A DNA stretch of 64,000 nt from Sacculina carcini (lineage: Eukaryota > Arthropoda > Thecostraca > Sacculinidae). Location of the stretch: positions 248,001-312,000 of the forward strand of contig OU696573.1 in the NCBI GenBank assembly GCA_916048095.2, in the 5' to 3' direction. The position numbers were made by a program, and so were the translations under genes. The notes under the pieces were generated by a model. It ran no database searches. It saw nothing but the letters and a program-made list of their open reading frames with translations, and was not told the origin of the DNA. Shown piece by piece: positions 13,801 through 35,087 of this stretch. How positions within the stretch are numbered: the stretch's first letter is position 1; every line of letters begins with the position of its first letter.

Positions 13801-16800
13801 TCTCGCCGCTGGTCGGGTCAACGCTGAACTCCGGCTGTGGAGCGCCGGTCATGGTGTACGTGACGCGGGCATTCTCGCCGGTATCATGGTCGCTGGCCAC
13901 CAGCTGAATCACCCGACTGCCCACTGGAGTGTCCTCGAACACGGTGGTCGAGTACGGAGCGGCATCAAACACTGGCGCGTGCGTGTTGGCGTCGGTCACG
14001 TTCACAAAGACGGTGGCCGAGTCCATGCGACCTCCCGAGTCGGCAGCAGTCACTTTCAACACAAAATGTCGCTCCATCTTGAAGTCGAGCGGCTGCACGA
14101 GCGCCAGCAGACCGACACCGTTCTGCGACGTGATGCCGAATCTGCCGCGCGTGTTACCCTGACTCAGCTGGTAGATGAGACGCTCCTCGCTGTCAGGGTC
14201 GGTGGCAGTGACTGACAACAGCGGAGTTCCCACGGCCGCCGACTCAGACAGACTTGTCTCGTAGGTTTTCTGCTCAAACACGGGACTGTTGTCGTTCTGG
14301 TCGTGCACGCGCACCGTCACGCTGGCAGAGGCTGACAGCGGAGGCTGGCCCGAGTCGGTGGCCACTACCAGCATCCTGTACTCATGCTGCTGCTCGCGGT
14401 CAATTGGTCGTCTCGTGCGCACCCACCCGCTCTCGGCGTCCACGCTGAACGGCAGCTCGTGCTGGAGAGTCGCCGCACTGCCAGAACCTCCGCCATCGCC
14501 GGCTGCTCTCAGCGAGTAATGCACCTTGGCGTTGAGGCCGGCGTCACGGTCGTAGGCCTGCACGCGCACGATCGAGTAGCCCGTCTGCACGTTCTCCTGC
14601 ACGGTCTGGTCGAAATGAGACGAGTAGAAGCGCGGCGCATTATCGTTCACATCGAGAACGTCGATCAGCAGTACAGTGGAGTTGGAGCGACTCTGCAAGC
14701 CCCCATCTACACGACAGACAGACAGGCGTGTGTGAGAATGACACCGTGACAATCCCGCCGCGGCGGTATAAACCAGTGGACAAGTGATAGCACATGTGAC
14801 AAGTGTAGTTATAGTGTTGTCTGAGACATCAAGTAAAAACAGTGAATTCCTCCACTATTGTTCCATGCTAGACTTCACAATGCATGGAGACATTTAATAT
14901 GTGTCCTGCTCGAGTATAAATGACAGCAAATAACATGTGTACTGCGTTGTTCAATAGACAAACTGCAGCTCGCTAGCGCACAATTTTCTACTCGACAAAC
15001 GACAATGAATGTAGCTGCATCTGTGATTGCCTCGCCGAGGATAAGCAGTAAACGAGCCACGTGGGAAATTTGGCCAGGCACCTCCCGTGCGAGACAGGTG
15101 AAATTATGAGCCGGAAAGGAGCAGACATAGTGAATGAGTATTGAACAACTAGCAAGTTGAGACCCAAACTTCTCCCTCCCGCACACGCTCAGCTTGGACA
15201 GCGAAACAAAATATAAGCGTACAGAAACATCAATTGTTTGTTTGTTTACAGAAACGTATATTGCAGAAACGTAAATGTTTTCAGCACTTGCACAAAAACA
15301 AATACAAGATCAAATAGGAAATAATATTTTATCAAAATTAAACAAAACCTTGATTCTCTACAATAAACAAATATTGATAGTTGGATAAATAATTAATTAA
15401 TGCGCTACAATTCACATTTTTGGCAATTTCAGCACAAGAGAAAAACAACCACACAACTTGCTTGAATTAGCCCTACTTGTATCGCCGCCCCTGGACAACC
15501 ACCTCTGCCGTTAACTCCCTACCAGACACGCCACTGACACTTGTAACACCTGACTGCGAAAATTATTTGAATTGAAAATTACGTCGAACTATTGACTACA
15601 TGTGTGTCACGTGCACACACACACCAAGACAGCGTTGTCATGGAAATGAGCGTTCACATGCGCATGACGACACACGCGCATAAAAACAGTTGGCGAATGT
15701 CGTGTGTGATTGGCCACACTCATAACGACGGCCTTGTATGCAAATTATGCGCACTCGAGGCGAGGCGCACAATGAAGACAAAATGGACGCCGGTTGGCAA
15801 TGCAAAAAAATGGGCTCAATAAAACGTGCCGGACTGCGCTCTGCACCCCCAAAATATGAGCATATATGAATTATCAGATTGTAGTAACAGTGTGCGTTGC
15901 GATGCCATCATTCGATTGCGATTATGTCACCCTTGTTGAATCACACATAGCTAGGATAGACGGAACTGCAATCGCACGCTGTAGGTTTGCAGAACAAGCG
16001 CGCTAGCCTGAGTGTGTATGCGTGCGCGTGTGTGCCTGTGAGTCAGCGCGTATATGCGCGTCTGTGTGCGTGTGTATGCGCGTGTATGCTTGTGCGTGTG
16101 TATGTATGGTCACGTAATCATCATTGTTGCTAAGCACTATTTGTACACGCGAACGTATGTGTGTATATGAGTATGTGTATATGCGTGAGTGTGTATGTGT
16201 GCGTGTGTGTGGGTGTGATCGCGTCATCGTCACTGTTGCCATGCATCTATATGTGGCAATGTATCTGTAGTATATTGGTATGCGTGCATGTGTGTATGAA
16301 TCTGCATGTGTCATCGCTGTTGTCACACACATGTTCTTCGAACATAGCTCGCTTTATAATGCGCTAACGGGGAGGAATCGGGGATTGTCTCTTGGTGCTC
16401 GCTGTATGGTGTAGTCTTGTAGGCGCGTGTGGGACATGGCTGTCCCGCACGCGCCTGTCTGTCTTTGTCTGTGCATCGAGAAATACATTGTCGTTTTTTT
16501 CGACATTTGACGCTACAGTATAGATATTAGCGAATTGAAACCAAGGAAATTGTACCCACTACGCTCTATTCGGGAGAGCGAAACTCATCTGAAAATAGCC
16601 CCAAAAACATGAAAACAAGAATTAAAAAGGAAAAGGATGGGTGGATGAGAACATTTTCAAGTGTATTTAAATATTTCGATCATAATGTCGACTGTAAACT
16701 GCACAAGTTAATGTATTCGCCGTTTGAATGTTATTTATCATGTTTATTCGGTATCTAGCTTGGTCACCCTGCTGTGTTGTCACCTGTGTTATTGCACCGG

Positions 16801-19800
16801 TGCACAATGCCACTATAGAAACACTGTTGATAACACAAGCTCTGTTACACGGCTCAGTGCTATATCTTTATCTGCCCGTCTCTCATATGTGAATGTGTGC
16901 CGTGTAATGCACGTGCACCGTGCAGACAGAGCGGAGAGGAGGGTAGTAAAACCAAGTGCTGCTTTCATCCAACCAGCTGAACAAGCTCGGACATTCCCGA
17001 TTGAGACCGGGCTGAAGTGAGGCCAGTGAATTCACCGCCACCCACCCTCTAACTGAGCATACGCGGGCGCGTGGGAGACCAGAGTAACGGTAAATGATAT
17101 CACACAGTTCTTCACATTCTTGCTCTCATTCTCTCTCTATCTCTCTACCTCTATAACTCACTCCAATTCCATGGCACACAAATGTAATTCATATTTTAGC
17201 CTGGCGTACTTAGCTGTGTGATGTTTCATATTAAAATATACTCTCAAAGTCTCTCATACCAATGCGTGCCGAATGATCGATAGATTCCCCTTTGATAAAC
17301 TGAATATTCTACCTTGAAATTGACCGGAGAAAATTGTTGAAAAATTCACGTGAATAGAGTGCACAGACACCTGAGATCGACAAATACCCGTGAAACACAA
17401 CACAATAGGAGTTGCCTATGTCAGGCTTCATATTCTCACGGACAATTGAGGTAGCGCGTGTTCAGCTGCACAGCTACACAGAAGACAGATAAAACGCCAC
17501 AAATCGACCACTGATAAAAACACAGAGGTCCTGCGCCACAAGCAGACAGACAATTACCATCCAGCATCACGCCTCTCGCGTGAAATGTCTGTCTGTCTGT
17601 CTGTCTGTCGATGACAGTGAGTGTGGCGGCTGGTTGCGTGACACGGTGCGTGACACGGTGCGTGACACGGCGCGTGATGTTGTGGCGGTGGCCGGTAAAT
17701 GAGGGGCATTTCAGCGGCGTGCACGTGCAAAATTGCGCCAGACGAGAGAGCAACCGCAACGAGCACTTTCAATCTTGCTTCACTGCCACTGGGGAGACAG
17801 ACCCATTGATCGGTCAATGAACCCTGCACGCGCAGTTTACTGCCGCCGCTTCTTGAGCGTGCACAACTGGGCAACACCTGGCAAATCAATGAGTGGCCGT
17901 GTATCGGGCAAGTTGAGCTGGGAGACAGGTTATCAAGATGAACGACTGGAGATCGCCGCTACGGAGCCACAAAACCCGCTCTCTCATATCACTCTACTGC
18001 TGGCTGTAATTCAGCGCAGTCCATCATATCTCCATTTACTGATAGTTTCCAGTGAGACCCTCGAGACACGGCTAATATACCTCCAAGCGTGACAGCTGCG
18101 GTGTTTCAGGAGCAGAATTCCCTGTTCTGTGAAGTGCCGCCTCCTCTAGTGCGGCAGTGCTATCAACACTGTTAGCTGGATGACTCAGTTAACAGCACTG
18201 CAGTAATGTAGTAGTAACGCGTGAGTAACGCTGAGTAAATGAGCCAACGGTCGAGTTATAAACACGACCTCCACCCGTCATTACAACACACAGCTCACAT
18301 TGCAAGTCGCCCCTTCACTAGGTGACAGTCAGAACTGCTGCTACATCGTTATCAACATGAAACTGCGCCATAAAACGCCACTTGTACGCCAAACCAACTG
18401 CGTCAATATTGTAAATGGACTCAATATTTAATAAACAATAAGGCAAGTGATAATTGATACTCGCACTGAACAGTGATGCGAAACCTGTGTGCAGAATTAC
18501 CCAGTGATTGGGATATGGAGGGATTGTAAAGTAGGGATTAAAGGTCGGACGAAACGGGACAAATATGTGTGTGTTTTTATCAATCCGAATTCGTTTATTT
18601 TCGTCTCTAGTGACTTACTGGCATTTAATTCGGCGATAAGGAGCGATAATCCACCTGGGTTGGCTCCTGTTGCAGTCGTTCGTTGGTTGAATTATAAAAA
18701 TAATAATAATAATTCGGCGAAACAACTGAATTTATAATATTTACCAGCGCTGTTGTGTGGAAAATGAGGAGTTGACTGGCATTATGACAAACAGTACGTC
18801 CCTCGTCACTATCTGGTTAACAACAATAAAACAACGCAGCACGCGCCAAATAACTGAGCGAGGCAGTGAAGCACGTGCACTCACCCTGCGCTCGCACGTT
18901 GAGACGGAACTTTTTCACCCGCTCGTGGTCGAGGGGCTTGTTGACAGTGACGTCACCGGTCGACGGGTCAATTCTGAAATGACCGAGCGTGTTTCCGCCA
19001 ATGATGGCGTATCGAATGCGCGCGTTCTCCCCGTCATCTGCATCACTCGCTCTGTAACACACACATACACACATACACAGTCAAATAGCACGTAAATTAA
19101 GACTGCATTGTCGACTGCTGAGCTGAAGCATTGCTCAGTGACAGTTTCATTATATGCCCGAGCGCATGTCACCAGTGATAACATTGCCGCAACAGCATTA
19201 TGTTAGGCTGGCAGCAGCGAGTCAATGCGAGTTGCTTCCACTGGCTCGACACTTGTGGCAGCTCGCTGGTTTTTTGTTTTGTCGGATAATTGTCAGTGGC
19301 ATTGCGTCGTGAACGCTGTCTGCATTCACTTGCTTGTTTGTTTGTGAGCGAGCAGTGGCGGTATCATTGCAAGACAGCTCACTGTAGCGCCGTGTGGCAA
19401 CAACACGTGACACAATCTTCACAGTGAGCGGCTCATTATGAAAGCCGGACGTGACAGCCACATGCTGCACATTCTGACGCAAACTGACTCGCAAGCAAAA
19501 ACACTGCGATTGCGTTGCAACAGCTCAACGCACAGTAAGAAAATTAATTATCGTTAACGTGATGTTTAGCGGTGATGATAAAACTATCATACATCCCCTG
19601 GTCTTTTAACCAATTAATGTACCACTCAGCAGGATATATCTATACAATTCCACACCCGGAAAAGGGTTGCTCAGCTTCAGTGCAATTCTTAGCTTAACTT
19701 ATTACATATTCAACAAACATAAAAACAAACTAGTAAGCTCATTCATCCGACAAATATCCGATTATAAATATTGTACCAACACGAGGATACTGACACAAGA

Positions 19801-22800
19801 GTAGTATAGAGTAGTTTTTTTAAATTGGTTTTTTTGACAGAAATTATTTTTCTCATATAGGAATGATAAAATATTTTCAGAATTAATAAATGAGTCCATT
19901 AATACAGTTTTAAATCTTCATAAATATTACTTTTTGGCACGATTTTAAGGGCTTGCACGATATGGGAAACTTTTTTATTAACATTTTTGGTTTTTGCTGG
20001 GGAAGCATTGTAGTTGGTATTTATGAGAAATCCTAAATATTTACGACAAAACATTTGAGTTTCTATGAAAAACACTATTTTTAGAAACCTCTGAGTTAAA
20101 CAAAACTGTGTTCACTCTGAAAACAAACATGAATTAACATCCATGGACAAAACGATTTTAGTCACTAGGTTTTCATAAATAAGGCCACTGGGTATTTTGT
20201 TTGGACTTTGCAAACATATGTAGGTGTTTAAAATCGACTGCTTTCGCAATTGGAAGCGGTTTAAAACTTCCGTTGCCTATAGATGCCACAAGGTGAAATT
20301 CAAGATCCTGTGTGTACATTTTTATGATTTTATTTTTATATTTTTAAAATATTCACAAAACTCTTGGTAAGTGGTACTAAAATATGTTTAACTATATACT
20401 AAATAGCATGGTACAATCCTTTTTTTTATTTGTGTGTGCAAAGTGTAAAAAACCAAATAAACAAAAAAAACAATGTTTTTTTGTTTTTTTTTAAAAACAT
20501 GGTTTTTAGTTTTTTGGAAAAAAACGTTTTTTTTCAAACCCTGATATTGAGATAACAATGAAATATAAATAGTTAAAATGGTTGTGGTTTATACTTTACA
20601 TATATAGCAATGGATTGGATAGGATTATTACTACATGAAAAGCGTACTGCGATTGATACCGGAACAAGCATTAAAATTATGTATACATACAAAATTATTC
20701 TTAAAATGTAAATTATTCAGAATAGTACATATAAATATATTAGATCAATTAAATCAGCTATAATTTAATGTTGTGTGTTTGAATTGTCTGGGGAAACTAA
20801 TTTCTGATAAGATATTGATACGAACACCAATTAAAAACAATTGTGTTGTGTTAGTGGTCAAGTCCAGAGTGAGCAATCGTATCCGGCTGCATAACAGGCA
20901 GATTGTCGTATAAAACATTTTCCATTAGAGATAGAGGCACGTTGGCGCGAGACTTGTACTGCCTCTGTTACTACTCGTCAGTGGGATAATGGAGATTGTG
21001 TTAATGGGCCGTCTTAGTGCGCTTAAGCTGCTGCCTGATACCCACTGACAGACATACAAACACACACATGCCCCTCACGAACACACGCTCAATCTTCTGA
21101 ACAGACGCAAACAAGATTACGAGGTCTCAGAAAATAGCAGCAATAGAGTACCGGTGATCTCCAGTTGCCCGCAAGAGGCACCATTTCCGTCCGCAGAGTG
21201 GAAGCACTTCTACAGCTGACAGTAATGAAATAAGGCGACATTTTAGCGGCAATATTCCGCCTGAATTGGCTCCTGTTGCAGCCGTTGAGGGTTTGAATTA
21301 AAAATGTGCATGTGTCAGCGAAGAAAGATGCTGAAGTCTACAAAAATCCAGCTAGTGATAATGCTGTATGCGGCACACAAACATACACAAACACACAAAC
21401 ATACACACGCCCGCGCCGTCCGCTTAGTGCGCCATCAACACACTGGTTGTTAAGTTGCGCGCAATAAAATTCACGGGGACATCGCGGGCGAAATAGCGCA
21501 GTGGAGAAGAAGTCCAGTGAGGGAAGGAGGTGTCCTGAATTCCGACCACGTGCCGACGCGTCATCAACGGCTTGCACGTGTCATCTGGAGCAGCCGACGA
21601 TGCTGAGTCGCCACGCGAGGGCCACGAAACTAATGACCGGCGGGTCACAAGGTGTGAATACAGACGAGCACATTAGCACGTGCCTGGTCAATCTGGTGAT
21701 GACTGAGAAAGCGAGAACGCGCCGGACCGCTTGTGAGAGGTGAACAATTGGACGATTAACGATATTTGAAAGCCTACGCCAACAACACTGCGACACCAGG
21801 TGTATTTTTAAATCTTAATGAACTCTTCAACATATCGCGCAGAAAAGTGGTAGGAGTCAGTAACAAAACAGCACGCGAAATAGTGGTGAATAATTCTAAG
21901 CATGAGTGTGGAGTAATAATGTGTTTACGTGTGACCATGCACGTGGGTGATTTAATTTACCGCGGCAAAAATGCTAAGCCGCATATTCTAGTAGTACTTC
22001 GTAGCTGTAAATGTATGTGTGTGTGTGTGCGTGAGCGTGTGTGTGTGTATGAATACATTGTGAATGATGAAACAAAACAAACCTGATGCGAGCGATGACT
22101 GGTTGTGACGACGCGTCGATATTCTCGGCAATTTGAACAGCATAAGACTTGTTGTCGAACTGAGGGTAGTTATCGTTGTCATCAGTCACGTGCAAGAGCA
22201 CGCGCGTGGTCGAGGACTTCCTGCCTGCCGGCAGAGCCTGGTCTGACGCCTGCACTTGAAGCATGTAGCTGTCCTGAGTCTCTCTGTCCAGGGGCAGGTG
22301 AGCGACGATGTTGCCCGACTGCGGATCAATGTGGAACGCCTCATTGGAGTCGTGAGGGTTGAGAATGGAGTAGACAATACGGGCATTGTCTCCCTGATCA
22401 CTGTCGGTCGCTCGAACTGTCAACACGGTCGAGCCGAGTGTGATCGACTCTCGTACAGTTGTCTCGTACTCATCGTGCTCAAACACCGGGGAGTGGTCGT
22501 TGGCATCTTGAACGAGCACTAGCAATGTGGTAGTGGCTGTGCGTGGCGGACTTCCCGAGTCAACGGCGCGCACTTGGAAGTGATGAACCGGCATCATTTC
22601 TCGATCAAGACGTTGCAGAGTAGTTACTGTACCGCTCTGGGCATTCAAGGAGAACATCTCCTGTGACCGAGAATCAACCACTGCCACCATACTGTACTGC
22701 AAGTTGTCTTCTTCAGGATCCACAGCCGAAAGTGTTGTTACCAATTGTCCAGCCTCAACATCCTCCGGAGTTCGCACCTTATAGGATGGCCGATCAAACA

Positions 22801-23617
22801 CTGGGGCCTGATTGGACATTTCACGACGAATTCGACTTTGAATTTCGCTTTGTCTGGCCACATGCTTATGAAAAACGACTATCAACCTCTGATTACTGAG
22901 GTTAGCCATCGTAAACTGAGGACATTTCAGCTCAAATAGAATGGTTATTTGCCAGATCGGCTCCCGAATGAACTGGTCCTGCAGAGATACCAAATCGTCA
23001 CCGGAGCGTTCAATGGCAAAGCGCGGGTCGGAAACTAGAAGGTATTTTATGCCACATTTATGAGTAGTCACCGGTAGAAGGTCCCTGAAGTGGACCATGA
23101 ACTGGCCACGAGTCAAACACAGATCCTGATTTTTGTGACCGACACCAGACATCGATGTCGGCAAGGCGACAGACACAGCGTTCTGGTATAAATTCAGCGA
23201 GGAATCCGCGGCCAAACTGGGCGACTTGAGCAAGTGGCGACAGCCTGGTCCGCTGACAAACACTTGCAATGCAGTCGACGTGAAGTCCACGTGGTGTCCC
23301 AGACTGGCCAACGACTCGACGTACACAACAAATGGATTGGGGTAGAGCAGTGCGTCGCAGTACAAGCTCGTGCTCACGCTGACAACTCCCGTGCTGTTAT
23401 CAACGTCGACCAGCTGGAGGACGATCGGTGGCGTGCGTTCAGCGTCGATGCGGTAACGTCTTGCTCCGCTGAATGCCAGGTTGAATACTCGATCTCCAAG
23501 CTGTGCCGACTCGGGAACCACCACACTGTAAGACTCGACCAGCACGACGCAAAGCCTCAGCAGCAGAAAAAACGTGCATACTGCCCTCTTAATCGGACCA
23601 TCAGATGCTGACGTCAT
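7731..23617 (-). CDS. CELSR/fmi (stan): Flamingo/CELSR-type cadherin, 5' part (four exons, 1207 residues)
   Basis: Large adhesion-GPCR cadherin of the planar cell polarity pathway, forming homophilic bridges between neighbouring cells. Exons (reading leftward) are 23617-22083, 19051-18885, 14706-12920 and 7863-7731. Junction phases are 2, 1 and 0, all agreeing, with GT-AG borders. The protein has a signal peptide (residues about 8-29), a pre-cadherin region to about 270, then nine cadherin repeats with DRE, DxNDNxP and DxD calcium motifs. Diagnostic for CELSR rather than Fat or Dachsous are the EC1 stretch DSRSQEMFSLNAQSG, the VTDANTHAPVFD linker and the EC9 motif FKVIFNNY followed by IGRVPATDADVTD. 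The translation starts at the first ATG before the signal peptide; an earlier in-frame codon is TTG. EGF, laminin-G, GAIN and 7TM parts are not seen and must lie left of position 1. Identity is firm; 5' UTR exons are not resolved. Confidence 0.95.
8901..9491. repeat. Minisatellite, about 31-36 bp unit, roughly 17 copies
   Basis: Unit built of a CTCTCTCTCAACCAGTACC block followed by ATCACTGACACCA; the CT run varies in length, giving the unit-length variation. It lies in CELSR intron 3. Confidence 0.95.
11672..11889. repeat. Minisatellite, 31-bp unit, seven copies
   Basis: Unit CCTCTTCCACAAAAAATGTC plus CATTTCTAGAA. Variants differ at a few positions. It lies in CELSR intron 3. Confidence 0.93.
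12920..14706 (-). CDS. CELSR/fmi (stan): CELSR exon 3: EC4 to EC9
   Basis: A single 1787-bp exon encoding most of the cadherin array. Repeats begin at APRFYSSHFDQ (EC4), SPVFEQKTYET (EC5), APVFDAAPYST (EC6), APQFSQRSYQA (EC7), PPVFDDDKLRL (EC8) and APQLSDFKVIFNNY (EC9). Each has the calcium-binding DRE-like and DVNDN-like motifs expected at its linkers. The antisense strand is open for over 300 codons here; that is a shadow of this GC-rich exon. Donor CAG|GTGAGA, phase 0. Confidence 0.95.
16421..16456. other. GC-rich 16-bp stem hairpin, tetraloop TGGC
   Basis: AGGCGCGTGTGGGACA, loop TGGC, then TGTCCCGCACGCGCCT. The arms pair along all 16 positions with a single T/G wobble. It could be a terminator-like, small-RNA or transposon-derived structure; nothing decides between these. 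Confidence 0.7.
18505..18775. mobile_element. hAT-type MITE, diverged copy D
   Basis: Shares TTAAAGGTCGGACGAAACGG, ATCAATCCGAATTCG, TCTCTAGTGACTTACTGGCA and the end CAGCGCTGTTGTGTGGAAAA with copies A-C. An extra segment (about 18630-18720, with AATAATAATAAT) interrupts it. Confidence 0.6.
18885..19051 (-). CDS. CELSR/fmi (stan): CELSR exon 2: remainder of EC3
   Basis: Encodes ASDADDGENARIRYAIIGGN through RLNVRAQ, completing the third cadherin repeat. The acceptor TTACAG follows a TG-rich stretch and the donor is CAGG|GTGAGT. Incoming phase 2 and outgoing phase 1 match the flanking exons. Confidence 0.93.
19052..22082 (-). other. CELSR intron 1, AT-rich core
   Basis: 3 kb; 19550-20830 is strongly AT-rich with poly-A/T runs and no recognisable feature. 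21250-21310 repeats the short motif TTGGCTCCTGTTGCAG also found at 18660-18675, suggesting another degenerate interspersed repeat. Confidence 0.7.
22083..23617 (-). CDS. CELSR/fmi (stan): CELSR exon 1: signal peptide, pre-cadherin region, EC1, EC2 and start of EC3
   Basis: Residues 1-511 plus two bases of the next codon. The hydrophobic core TFFLLLRLCVVLVES supports a signal peptide. About 240 residues without cadherin motifs follow, with several cysteines, ending in a basic SRIRRE before EC1. EC1 begins near residue 271 (APVFDRPSYKV), EC2 near 377 (SPVFEHDEYET) and EC3 near 485 (YPQFDNKSYAV). The donor is AG|GTTTGT at 22082. Confidence 0.95.
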
Positions 23618-24087
23618 CTCCTTCCGCAACGATCAAAGAATGATTGAGAAAACTTCCACTACAATTGCACACTGGCACTCACTGGCGCATAAACACACTG
23701 AGTGGCGTTGGCAGCGAGAGATAAGACAGCAATAGAGACAAATTAGGAACAGCTCGATAATCAACACAGCTCAGTGTACACACTCACGACACATGAACAC
23801 AAACACACAAACACATAAACACAGACAAGCGCACACACACGGCGCCACCTCACCGTGTCAGTGCCGGCAACACACTGACTCGCAGGCTCCGCGTCACTCT
23901 ATCGTGTCCAGCCAACGGCCGCCGCAGCCGCCGCCGCTACACCGGCATACAGGTGAAACATCCGCCCACCGCGACACTGGCTCAGGCTTGCACACCGCCA
24001 TTCTACCACAACCCAAGCCGCCGCCGGCGTCGACGCGCCGAATCGCCGCTCACTCAAGGCTAACGACTGCGCGCGCACGTAGCCATT

Positions 24088-24165
24088 GGCGTGTCAGTGG
24101 TGTCGTGTCAGTGGTGTCGTGTCAGTGGTGGCGTGTCAGTGGTGGCGTGTCAGTGGTGTTCTGGA
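24088..24165. repeat. 14-bp tandem repeat, about five copies
   Basis: Unit GTGTCAGTGGTGTC with C/G variation in the second half, immediately upstream of CELSR. Confidence 0.85.
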
Positions 24166-24426
24166 AGAGGCGATGACCGCTGACTATGTGACGCCGTGTC
24201 TGTTACCTGGCCAGGTGTGCGCCCGTGCTGGTGGCTGCGTGAGAACGGCCCAATGCACGCGCACACCACTTCAGTAGCGCCATCACACACACACACACAC
24301 ATACACGCACACACACACGCACACAAACAGAGGACAAGTAGAGGTAGTATAAACGCGCTCCGATTTAAAGCAGACTTGTTTTTGTCCAGAGCAGAGTGGA
24401 CATACACACACACACACACACACACG

Positions 24427-24457
<31 letters not shown>

Positions 24458-24984
24458 GTGAATATGCAGAACGAGTATTTGTTTGTAAACTCATCAACGC
24501 GCATGTATGCTAGATGTGACGGCTTGAATCAAAACAGGTTTAAGCTCAAATAAATATACAAACACAAAATAACCTGAATAAAGCAAAAACAAATTAGTCG
24601 AATAAATCAAGATATATTATTAGCTTATTTATGCCAATGAGGCAATCATTATATTATATTTCCAATTAATTTTTCGTTGACTAACAACACGTACAGATCA
24701 ACTGGAAACATTTGTGCGACAATTTTTCTACAAATTTTTCAAGAAAATTCAATCTAAATTTATATAACTTCAGTTGTCGAGTGTTTGGACTGCTTTAATA
24801 AATGTTTTTTTATTCTTTGATTATAGCTACACCAGCCTATAAACAAGAGAGTTAGAATGGTTGAGCTTCTCAAAAATTGTTATTTTCATATAGTTAACCG
24901 CAATTATCACACACGTATAATTTCTTCCAGTCCTTGCGAGCGATCCGTCTGAGCCATAGACATAAAATAGGGAAGGAATTAACA

Positions 24985-25248
24985 CAGTGGCGGCGCCAAG
25001 GGGGGCTTGGAGCCCCCCAAAATTATGCCAAGCCTCCCAAAAATCATAACAATGGACATTAAAATTCCTTACCACTTTAAATGAAGTGCTGTAATTTTAG
25101 TTCAAGTTCGAGGACTGAATCAGTGTGCCCCAGTCTCTTATTATAATATTATGTAGTCAGCGTTCGAGTGTAGCTCTTCATGCTTCACCAAGCCCCCTCA
25201 ACTTTTTCCTTAGCCCCCCCCATCGGAAAAATCCTGGCGCCGTCAATG
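24985..25248. mobile_element. Second MITE family, intact, with 8-bp target duplication
   Basis: 264 bp between perfect direct repeats AATTAACA (24977-24984 and 25249-25256). Inverted ends are CAGTGGCGGCGCCAAGG on the left and CCTGGCGCCGTCAATG on the right. The 8-bp duplication and CAGTGG end suggest hAT affinity. Runs of G and C flank each terminus. No coding capacity. Confidence 0.85.
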
Positions 25249-26292
25249 AATTAACACAATAAAGACACTAACTAATTAACACAAAAATACACATTGCTCT
25301 TATTTCTCACTGACTCAATATGTTGAGTGAACATACACACATTCAGACACACACACACACACACGTGGTGAGTGAGGACGCCATGTTTGCGAGAACAAAA
25401 TCACGAAAAATTAAGAAAAAATGACTGTGGATGAATAGGCAGGACAGCGATACTGACCCGCACGACACCGCAGCAAAAGTTCAATTTCACTTCAACATAA
25501 AGACCACAAAAAGAACGTAGAATCTCGCATTTATCATTCACACTCCACACAACACCCGCCAGTGTATAAAATACACTTGTTATGCGACTGTGCATGGTAA
25601 GCCAGATATTGTGTGTGTGTGTGTGTCTTGCGTTGATTGTGACATGTTTGTGTCCCGCGGCGACAAGCACGCGACCAGCTCGTCGCTGATTGGCTGTCTG
25701 AGTTCCTGTGTGTGTGTGTGTGTCAGTGTGAATGTGTGGAGAAGTCGAGTTTGGGGGATGGGTGATGTCCCGCCTACTTGTCTGTAAATATTAATTTTTG
25801 AATTATATTGCATATATATTGCCATCTATCTCTATATTAATATTATAGCTGTATATCTCTGTTCTCTTATCCCCCGAGTGTGCCAACCTTCGCTAATCGA
25901 TCCCTATTATGTCCCATATTAACAAAAACGGCTTAGAATTTAAACCATTCTTGTTTCAGTCCCTGCAAGCCAGTTTCCTGAGAATAAATTGGATCTGCTG
26001 TCATCAAATAAAAACGTATATTACAATCATACATTTATCACAAAAACAAAAATTTCCACAATCGTTCAAATCGGTGATAGTAAGTTTTACACAGCACCAA
26101 TGAATCCATGTTCAAACATCGGAACAATATCGCAGTCACGAACACATCTGGTGTCTGTGCTAGAAAATCAACGCTGAAAAACAGAAACAATGCAGCAACG
26201 AGTGTTGTCCAGTTTGCCCTCTCAAATATTCCACACCAACACCAGCACGTGCATATTATGACCAGCACCTGGCCAGCTACCTAGCAGTCACA

Positions 26293-35087
<8,795 letters not shown>

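Larger units (their letters stand above)
14707..18884 (-). other. CELSR intron 2
   Basis: 4.2 kb with TG-rich patches (about 16010-16340), a strong GC-rich hairpin at 16421-16456, a (TCTG)n run at 17583-17610 and a diverged MITE near the left-hand exon. No exon seen. Confidence 0.8.
23618..26292. other. Spacer between CELSR 5' end and the unrecognised gene's 3' end
   Basis: Contains a GC-rich block (about 23880-24070) just upstream of CELSR exon 1 that may hold its promoter, a 14-bp tandem repeat, CA arrays at 24289-24455 and one intact MITE. No gene seen. Confidence 0.6.

Noticed and set aside
13262-14215. 317-codon plus-strand open frame
   Set aside because: Antisense shadow of CELSR exon 3, which carries clear cadherin motifs on the minus strand.
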